Below, piece after piece: positions 8,276 through 12,461 of a DNA stretch of 12,461 bases. The position numbers and the translations under genes are program-made. Positions within the stretch are counted from its first letter, which is position 1; each line of letters begins with the position of its first letter. The stretch is from Rhodospirillales bacterium Alpha_05. Its GTDB lineage: Bacteria; Pseudomonadota; Alphaproteobacteria; Rhodospirillales; Rhodospirillaceae. The stretch is from the NCBI GenBank assembly GCA_001603335.1, contig LUYR01000360.1:1-12461 (forward strand), read 5' to 3'. A model generated the notes under the pieces. That model was not told the origin of the DNA and made no database searches. It worked only from the letters and a program-made list of their open reading frames with translations.

Positions 8276-9886
8276 TTACTTCGCCGGCTTGACTTCCTGC
8301 GCCATGGTCTGCTGATCCACACGCGGCGTGTAGGTCAGGCTCTTTTTCATCGCCCACGGCGTCTTTTCGAAGTGAACCGGGATCATCCCGGTGTCGCCCA
8401 TCGCCTCGGCCATCGCCTTCTGCAGCAGCTTCTCACGCTTGGCGTCGTCGATCGTGGCGAGCGCCTCGGTCAGGGTCGCGTCCATCTGCTCGTTGCAGTA
8501 GTTGGCGTAGTTGGTGGTGCCGTAGCCCTTCTCCGGCTTGCGGCAGGCGACCAGCGACTTGAGCGGCGACGAGGCCTCGCCGGTGCCCGCACCCCAGCCC
8601 GCGAGGTAGGCCGAGAATTCCTTCTTGCCGCGGCGGGAGAAGAACACCGAGGCGGTGGTCGCGTCCACGCTGGTCTTCACGCCGATGCGGGTCCAGTACT
8701 GCGCGATCGCCTGGGTGACCTTCTCGTCGTTCATGTAGCGGTCGTTGGGCGAGCCGATGGTGATCTCGAAGCCGTTCGGGTAGCCCGCCTCGGCGAGCAG
8801 CGCCTTCGCCTTCTTGGCGTCGAAGCCGTCGACCTTGAGGTCGGGGTTGTAGCCGAACAGGCCGGGCGAGATCAGCTGGGCGGCGGGCTCGGCCTGGGTG
8901 TTCATGATCCGCTGGTCGATCGCCTTGCGGTCGATGGCGAGCGAGAGCGCCTTGCGCACCTTCGGGTCGGCGAGCGGGTTCTTGTCGGTGCCCTTGATCC
9001 CCGGCGACGGCGCCGGGCCGCTGTCGAGGGCGACGTAGATCACGCGGTTGGAGAGGCCGTCGACGACGCGCACGCTCTTGTCCTTGCGCAGGCGCGGCAG
9101 GTCCTGGGAGGGCGGGTTCTCGATGAAGTCGACGTCACCCGCGAGCAGCGCGGCGACGCGCGGACCGTCGGAGAGGATCGGCTTGAAGGTCACGGTGTCC
9201 CACGGCGCCTTGTCGCCCCAATAGTTGGGGTTCTTGACCATCACGATCCGGTCGCCCTTGACGAATTCCTTGAACTTGAACGGACCCGTGCCGTTCATCG
9301 CCTTGCCCGAGTTGAAGTCTTCGGTCGAGGGATAGCTCTCGACGCCTTCGCAGCCCGACTTCTTGAACACCAACGGCCCGGAGAACTTGCCGGTGTTGGC
9401 GGAGATCACCGCGATCGTCGAGAGGTCGGTGGGCAGGAGCGGATACGGGGTCGCGGTCTTGAAGATGATGGTGTGGTCGTCGGGGGTCTCGAGGCTCTCG
9501 ACCGACTTCATGTAGATGGTGAAGGCCGACGGGCTGTTCGGCACCTTCGGCACGCGGCAGAGCGAGAACACCACGTCCTTGGCGGTGAACGGCGTGCCGT
9601 CGTGGAATTTCACGCCTTCGCGCAGCTTGAATTCCCAGGTGGTGTCGTCGAGCGCCTTCCACGAGGTGGCGAGGCCGGGCTCGAGGCGCTGGTTCTCGTC
9701 CTGCTCGACCAACGCGTTGAACGGATGCTTCGACATCGCGTTGTTCGGCACGAGGTTGTGATAGTGCGGGTCGAGCGCGCTCGGTTCCGCCGAAAGGCCA
9801 ATCTTGAGGTCGGCAGCCGCGGCGGCGCCAACACTCGCGAGCAGCCCGAACATCAGGGCCGTCGTTCCAATAAGTCCATTGCGCAT
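8276..9886 (-). CDS. periplasmic peptide-type substrate-binding protein (SBP family 5, DppA-like)
   Basis: 536 residues, typical of DppA/OppA-like proteins. The ATG at 9886 is chosen because it directly opens a signal peptide (MRNGLIGTTALMFGLLASVG then AAAAA), and GGAG lies 10 bases upstream. In-frame ATGs further up (9916, 9931) would add a charged, non-signal extension. Cleavage is expected near residues 24-25, before DLKIGLSAEPSALDP. The family-5 signature is at about 70-111: PGLATSW, TTWEFKLREGVKFHDGTPF, KDVVFSLCR. Later blocks NGTGPFKFKEF and RKALSLAIDRKAI also fit. Cysteines at 110, in KKSGCEG and in the ACRKPEKGYG...NYCNEQ stretch may form periplasmic disulphides, as in many relatives. 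It delivers substrate to the two permeases and is the first gene of the operon. The ligand (peptide, opine-like compound or N-acyl amino acid) cannot be decided from sequence. Confidence 0.92.
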   Translation of the reverse strand: MRNGLIGTTALMFGLLASVGAAAAADLKIGLSAEPSALDPHYHNLVPNNAMSKHPFNALVEQDENQRLEPGLATSWKALDDTTWEFKLREGVKFHDGTPFTAKDVVFSLCRVPKVPNSPSAFTIYMKSVESLETPDDHTIIFKTATPYPLLPTDLSTIAVISANTGKFSGPLVFKKSGCEGVESYPSTEDFNSGKAMNGTGPFKFKEFVKGDRIVMVKNPNYWGDKAPWDTVTFKPILSDGPRVAALLAGDVDFIENPPSQDLPRLRKDKSVRVVDGLSNRVIYVALDSGPAPSPGIKGTDKNPLADPKVRKALSLAIDRKAIDQRIMNTQAEPAAQLISPGLFGYNPDLKVDGFDAKKAKALLAEAGYPNGFEITIGSPNDRYMNDEKVTQAIAQYWTRIGVKTSVDATTASVFFSRRGKKEFSAYLAGWGAGTGEASSPLKSLVACRKPEKGYGTTNYANYCNEQMDATLTEALATIDDAKREKLLQKAMAEAMGDTGMIPVHFEKTPWAMKKSLTYTPRVDQQTMAQEVKPAK

Positions 9887-9910
9887 AGGGGGAAGTCTCC
9901 ACGTCTCCGG

Positions 9911-9931
9911 TTGCATCGACACGATCCGCAA
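9911..9931. promoter_or_regulatory. possible second LysR-type dyad (TTGC-N13-GCAA)
   Basis: A dyad with arms TTGC and GCAA over 21 bases. It shares the start TTGCATC and the same arm spacing with the site at 10010-10030. It lies inside the predicted leader of the binding-protein message, which is an unusual place for an activator site. It could be an auxiliary site or chance. Confidence 0.22.
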
Positions 9932-9973
9932 TACATAGGTGCTGTGGGTCCCGAGAGCTTTTTTTGTTGACCC

Positions 9974-10003
9974 ATGCTAGGCAGGGGCCAACCATAGCGT
10001 CAA
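9974..10003 (-). promoter_or_regulatory. predicted promoter of the transporter operon
   Basis: On the minus strand TTGACG (9998-10003, 5 of 6 to the sigma-70 -35 consensus) is followed after 18 bases by TAGCAT (9974-9979, 4 of 6 to the -10). Transcription would begin near 9967 and give a leader of about 80 bases. It lies in the divergent region shared with the LysR gene, with a dyad just upstream of the -35, as expected for LysR-activated promoters. Confidence 0.42.
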
Positions 10004-10009
10004 ATACGA

Positions 10010-10030
10010 TTGCATCATCAAGTTATGCGG
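10010..10030. promoter_or_regulatory. candidate LysR binding site (GCAT-N9-ATGC dyad)
   Basis: An inverted repeat GCAT-N9-ATGC lies at 10012-10028, inside a 21-base block beginning TTGCATC. Its centre is about 53 bases upstream of the predicted operon start, where LysR recognition sites usually sit. It is also just before the regulator's own start, which would allow autoregulation. The arms are short, so chance cannot be excluded. Confidence 0.35.
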
Positions 10031-10037
10031 AAATCCT

Positions 10038-10946
10038 ATGGCATCGCGAATCACCATGCGCCAGATCGAAGCCCTGCGCGCAGCGGTTTTAACCGGCGGC
10101 GCGTCCAGCGCGGCGCGACTTCTCAATGTTTCTCAACCATCTGTGAGCCGGTTGCTGGCGGATTTGGAGCGTGAGGTAGGCTTTTCGCTGTTCGACCGCA
10201 GCAACCGCAGGCTGCGACCGACCCCCGAATGCGAAGTGCTTTATGCGGAGGCAGAAGGGCTTTTTGCCGGATTAAACGGCATCGCCGCCCGCGCGAACGA
10301 GATCCGCCAGGCGGGTTTGGGGCAACTTCGCGTCGCCTGCATGCCGAGTTTGTCTTCCGGAGTCTTGCCCAAGGTGATCGGCCAGTTCTGCCGCCAGCGC
10401 CCCGACGTGCAGATCAGCCTCTCCTCATACGGCTCGGCGACGGTGGTGGAATGGGTCGCGCGCGGCCTCGTCGACGTCGGCATCGCGCTCAAGCCGCTCG
10501 AGTCCCCCGGCGTCGAAAGCCAGCCATTGATCGCCACCGAGCTGGTCTGCGCCATGCCCGCCAACCATCGCCTCGCACGGAAAACCGTGATCGTGCCGAA
10601 AGACCTCTCCGACGTCGACTTCATCGGCCTCACCGACGACCGCCTCTCCTGGGGCGCGATCGCAAGCGTGATGCACGAAGCCGGAATTACGCCGCGCCGC
10701 CGCATCAGCACCCAGCGCGCCTACACCGCCTATGCCCTGGTGGCCGAGGGCGTCGGCGTCACCGTGGTCGAGCCGTTTACCGCCCACGCCTTCCGCGAGC
10801 GCGGCGTCGTCACCCGCCCGTTCGTGCCGCGCATCCCGCTCGCGTTCTACCTGTTCTTCCCGATCGGCAAGCCGCCCTCGGGCATCGCCCGCGAGTTCTG
10901 CACCGCGGTCCAGGAATTCCTCCAAAGGATCACGCCGAGCCGCTGA
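10038..10946 (+). CDS. LysR-family transcriptional regulator (OccR/Nac-like)
   Basis: 302 residues, standard for LysR regulators. The winged helix-turn-helix covers about 5-64, with the recognition segment GASSAARLLNVSQPSVSRLL at 21-40 and the conserved GFSLFDRSNRRLRPT after it. A linker helix to about 92 leads to the effector-binding domain from QLRVACMPSL (97-106) to the end. MRQIEALRAAVLTG at the start and the overall pattern resemble the OccR/Nac branch, whose members answer to opines or nitrogen status; this is from memory. The ATG at 10038 has only a weak GGAAA upstream; Met7 at 10056 is a less likely alternative. It is transcribed away from the transporter operon with 151 bases between the two starts. 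By LysR convention it therefore most likely activates that operon in response to the imported compound or a breakdown product, and represses itself. Confidence 0.92.
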   Translation: MASRITMRQIEALRAAVLTGGASSAARLLNVSQPSVSRLLADLEREVGFSLFDRSNRRLRPTPECEVLYAEAEGLFAGLNGIAARANEIRQAGLGQLRVACMPSLSSGVLPKVIGQFCRQRPDVQISLSSYGSATVVEWVARGLVDVGIALKPLESPGVESQPLIATELVCAMPANHRLARKTVIVPKDLSDVDFIGLTDDRLSWGAIASVMHEAGITPRRRISTQRAYTAYALVAEGVGVTVVEPFTAHAFRERGVVTRPFVPRIPLAFYLFFPIGKPPSGIAREFCTAVQEFLQRITPSR

Positions 10947-10964
10947 TTTCCGCCCGCCGTCCCC

Positions 10965-10993
10965 TTGCACAGAAAGCGAATGCGACGCATTAT
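10965..10993 (+). promoter_or_regulatory. predicted promoter of the flavodoxin gene
   Basis: TTGCAC (10965-10970) and CATTAT (10988-10993) are separated by 17 bases. A TATCAT at 10991-10996 is a better -10 match (5 of 6) but would lack a good -35. Either choice places the -10 inside the Fur-box-like palindrome. Transcription would start near 11000, giving a leader of about 50 bases. Confidence 0.42.
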
Positions 10994-10994
10994 C
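10976..10994. promoter_or_regulatory. Fur-box-like operator upstream of flavodoxin
   Basis: The 19 bases GCGAATGCGACGCATTATC match the classical 19-base Fur box at 13 positions by my alignment. They contain a perfect 6-1-6 palindrome, AATGCG-A-CGCATT, at 10979-10991. The site overlaps the predicted -10, the right place for repression by iron-loaded Fur. Flavodoxin is a well-known iron-limitation replacement for ferredoxin. A site for another Fur-family protein such as Mur or Irr is possible. Confidence 0.5.
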
Positions 10995-11002
10995 ATTGGT
11001 GA

Positions 11003-11020
11003 GGGCGCGACCCCGCGCCC
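11003..11020 (+). other. short GC hairpin in the flavodoxin leader
   Basis: GGGCGCG (11003-11009) pairs perfectly with CGCGCCC (11014-11020) around a 4-base loop. It would sit at the very 5' end of the flavodoxin message and could slow its decay. No U-run follows, so it is not a terminator for the LysR gene. It could be a chance product of high GC. Confidence 0.3.
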
Positions 11021-11053
11021 AAGATTCCTCGACATCTGCCGACGGAGGCGACC

Positions 11054-11578
11054 ATGGCGCGCATCGGATTGATCTACGGCTCGGACTCCGGCTCCACCAA
11101 GCGCGTGGCGAAAAAAATCAAGGCGATGTTCGACGACGACACCATGGGCGAGCCCCTCGACGCCGGACGTATCCAGCCCGAGCAGATCCTCGCCTACGAC
11201 TACATCATCGCCGGAACCCCCACCGTCGGCGTCGGCGAAATCCCCTCCGACTGGGAGGAGTTCATGGCCCGCATCGACGGCGCCGACTTCTCCGGCAAAA
11301 CCGTCGCCGTCTTCGGCCTCGGCGACCAGTTCTGCTACTCCGACAGCTTCGCCGACGCGATGGGCGAACTCGCCGAGTTCTTCGCCGACCGCGGCGCGAA
11401 AGTCGTCGGCGCGTGGCCGGTCGACGGCTACTCCTACGAAGCCTCGCAAGCCGAAAAAGACGGCCACTTCGTCGGCCTCGCCCTCGACGAGGACAACCAA
11501 GCCGACAAAAGCCCCGACCGCCTGAAATCCTGGCTCAACCAAATCGCCGGCGACTTCGGCTTCGCGGCGGTGGCGTAA
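11054..11578 (+). CDS. long-chain flavodoxin (NifF/FldA type)
   Basis: 174 residues, the size of long-chain flavodoxins. It carries electrons on FMN at low potential in the cytoplasm, for example to nitrogenase or to reductases. The FMN phosphate loop is SDSGST at 10-15. The first flavin-side loop is GTPTVGVGEIPSDW at 54-67, with Trp67 as a likely stacking residue. The second is GLGDQFCYSDSF at 88-99, with Tyr95 as the likely other stacking residue and Cys94 beside it. The long-chain insertion is around 119-141, and DEDNQ at 145-149 is typical. From memory the sequence resembles NifF (FDDDTM, GTPT, GLALDEDNQ) more than enterobacterial FldA, but it lacks the longer NifF loop before the Trp. 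No nif gene is present to confirm a nitrogenase role. GGAGG about 6 bases before the ATG fixes the start. It has its own promoter 107 bases after the LysR gene and a Fur-like box, suggesting iron control. Confidence 0.93.
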   Translation: MARIGLIYGSDSGSTKRVAKKIKAMFDDDTMGEPLDAGRIQPEQILAYDYIIAGTPTVGVGEIPSDWEEFMARIDGADFSGKTVAVFGLGDQFCYSDSFADAMGELAEFFADRGAKVVGAWPVDGYSYEASQAEKDGHFVGLALDEDNQADKSPDRLKSWLNQIAGDFGFAAVA

Positions 11579-11592
11579 GCGGAAGGATAAGG

Positions 11593-11650
11593 CCAGGGCG
11601 CTGCCCTGGACCCGCACAGGGCCTTGGGCCCTGTGTACCCCTTAGTTTTT
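11593..11650 (+). terminator. probable terminator region of the flavodoxin gene (left repeat unit)
   Basis: Two hairpins follow the flavodoxin stop: arms 11593-11599 and 11603-11609 (7 pairs, loop 3), then arms 11615-11623 and 11627-11635 (9 pairs, loop 3). A run of five T lies at 11646-11650, 10 bases after the second stem. The T-run is short and distant, so termination efficiency is uncertain. The position between convergent genes favours a terminator role. Confidence 0.55.
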
Positions 11651-11707
11651 CGCGCGCTAGCGCAATCAATCCTCACGCCGCGTGATGCTCTTATGGCGCT
11701 TCGCGCG

Positions 11708-11770
11708 AAAAACCAAAAACTCACGGGATCAAAGGGCCCAAGGCCCTTTGCGGGTGCGGGCAGAGCCCGC
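11708..11770 (-). terminator. probable terminator region of the nuclease-like gene (right repeat unit)
   Basis: Reading the minus strand after the stop at 11788, a 6-pair hairpin (11765-11770 with 11756-11761, loop 3) precedes a 9-pair hairpin (11742-11750 with 11730-11738, loop 3). Two runs of five T (11715-11719 and 11708-11712, read on the minus strand) follow, separated by GG. It mirrors the flavodoxin-side unit and would stop transcription from the opposite gene. Confidence 0.55.
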
Positions 11771-11787
11771 GAACCTTTCCCCTTCCC

Positions 11788-12461
11788 CTAATCCAGAATC
11801 TCGATCTGCTCCGGGTGGGTGACGTCGAGCATCGGGCCGTCCTTGTCGAACACCCAGCCGCGCACGCGGAGAGTTTTGCCGAGGTAATCGGGGACGTAGG
11901 GGGCGAAGCGTTTGCGGTCGGCGGGGGTGATGCGGACGGTGAAGTCGGTTTTCCAGGTTTTGCCGAAATTGAGGTAGGTCGGGCCGTCGCCGCGGGACTG
12001 GTTGAGGACCTTGCCTTCGACGATGGCGAAGCCGCCGGGTTGGACGGTTGCGGCGGGCTGGATGGCGTAATACGGGAGCGCCCAGATCCCGCGCTTCGCC
12101 GCGCGCGCCGTGGCTTCGAAGGCGAGGAGCTGGGCGATGCGCTTGCGGTTGTCGGGGAGGGAATAGACGCGCGCCAGCCCGGCTTCGAGCAGGGCTTGCT
12201 GGAGCCAGACGCCGTCGTCGCGGACGACGTGGGCGAGGTGGCGGCCGTAGCGGTCTTTCGGGTTGGCGTCATAATAGAGCCTGAGCGCGTGCTCGGCGAC
12301 GAAGGCTTCGACGAACGCCTTGGCTGCGTCGCCGAGGGGTTCGGCGTCGGCGCGGAACGGCGGGGTGTCGGGCTTGGGCGCGCGGATGCCGACGAGGCGA
12401 ACGCGGCTGCCGTCGGTGAGGTCGAAGGATGCGGCATAGCCGACCTTGGCGACGTGGACGA
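11788..12461 (-). CDS. thermonuclease (SNase)-family protein, C-terminal part, probably catalytically altered
   Basis: 223 residues are visible; the start lies beyond the right edge, and the frame is set by the TAG at 11788-11790. Residue numbers here count from the first visible codon. The staphylococcal-nuclease fold is recognisable at about 3-127: VRLVGIRAP at 20-28, DRYGRHLAHVV at 69-79, LQQALLEAGLARVY at 86-99 and AKRGIWALPYYA at 121-132. Arg21 and Arg73 correspond to the catalytic arginines (35 and 87) of the S. aureus enzyme. The calcium ligand Asp40 and the base Glu43, usually in IDAPE, are replaced by Arg26 and Lys29 (IRAPK). Classical nuclease activity is therefore doubtful. The tail at about 142-223 (YLNFGKTW, LRVRGWVFDKDGPMLDVTHP) looks like an added OB-type domain found in relatives. 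Whether it is secreted cannot be seen. Confidence 0.85.
   Translation of the reverse strand, partial: VHVAKVGYAASFDLTDGSRVRLVGIRAPKPDTPPFRADAEPLGDAAKAFVEAFVAEHALRLYYDANPKDRYGRHLAHVVRDDGVWLQQALLEAGLARVYSLPDNRKRIAQLLAFEATARAAKRGIWALPYYAIQPAATVQPGGFAIVEGKVLNQSRGDGPTYLNFGKTWKTDFTVRITPADRKRFAPYVPDYLGKTLRVRGWVFDKDGPMLDVTHPEQIEILD

Larger units (their letters stand above)
11590..11775. repeat. tail-to-tail pair of double-hairpin repeats forming a near-palindrome
   Basis: The gap between the convergent flavodoxin and nuclease genes is two inverted copies of one unit. Each unit, read outward-in, has a first hairpin, ACCCGCA, a second hairpin around GGGCCTTGGGCCC, an AGTTTTT tract and TTTCGCGCG. The symmetry is centred on base 11679, where TCACGC-C-GCGTGA (11673-11685) is itself a perfect palindrome. 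Perfect 12-base arms at 11645-11656 and 11702-11713 share exactly that centre. The right copy carries a 7-base tandem duplication (TTTTTGG on the minus strand). The two copies differ at paired positions so that pairing is kept. This looks like a dispersed REP-type element pair. Confidence 0.8.

Noticed and set aside
8372..9970. Plus-strand open frame of more than 500 codons opposite the binding-protein gene
   Set aside because: Typical antisense frame with repetitive Arg/Val/Gly/Leu content. It would also read through the divergent promoter region.
9945..9974. Inverted repeat TGGGTC-N18-GACCCA with a run of seven T between the arms
   Set aside because: Only six pairs with a long loop, overlapping the predicted promoter. 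The T-run is inside the loop, not after a stem, so it is neither a terminator nor a convincing riboswitch.
11721..12437. Minus-strand open frame rich in Ser, Pro, Thr and Ala over the nuclease gene
   Set aside because: Another frame of the same strand translates to a clear thermonuclease-family protein. The Ser/Pro-rich frame is a shift of it and runs into the repeat.

Overview
The window is a GC-rich stretch (well above 60% by eye) from a Gram-negative bacterium, most likely an alphaproteobacterium of the Rhodospirillales kind. This is inferred from codon usage, from the NifF-type flavodoxin, and from the paired 'GGGC..CTGCCC / GGGCCTTGGGCCC' hairpin repeat, a style that I recall from that group. 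No search was possible, so the taxonomy is an inference.

Layout from left to right. Bases 1-2102 (minus strand) hold two tandem, clearly paralogous PhnD-like periplasmic binding proteins, followed 6 bases later by the N-terminus of a membrane-anchored protein with a Cache-like extracytoplasmic part that runs off the left edge. No phosphonate permease or ATPase is present, so this looks like a sensory set rather than a transporter. Bases 2189-9886 (minus strand) are one compact operon: a family-5 peptide-type binding protein, a strong intergenic hairpin, two DppB/DppC-type permeases, two DppD/DppF-type ATPases, an N-formylglutamate amidohydrolase-family enzyme and an ArgE-type M20 deacetylase. 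Four consecutive junctions are ATGA overlaps. A divergent OccR/Nac-like LysR regulator (10038-10946, plus strand) shares a 151-base promoter region with the operon. Bases 11054-11578 (plus strand) encode a long-chain flavodoxin whose promoter carries a Fur-box-like palindrome. Bases 11788-12461 (minus strand) encode the C-terminal part of a thermonuclease-family protein that has lost two catalytic acids.

How the parts work together. The LysR protein probably senses a nitrogenous ligand and controls uptake of a peptide or N-acylated amino acid through the ABC transporter. The two cytoplasmic amidohydrolases then deacylate it to free amino acid. This is inference from gene order and families. 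The flavodoxin gene is probably switched on by iron limitation and stands apart from the operon.

The flavodoxin and nuclease genes converge on a roughly 190-base near-palindrome built from two inverted copies of a double-hairpin repeat. The copies differ by base changes that preserve pairing. This is the most striking non-coding structure in the window. No rRNA, tRNA, CRISPR array, transposase, phage gene or replication origin was seen.
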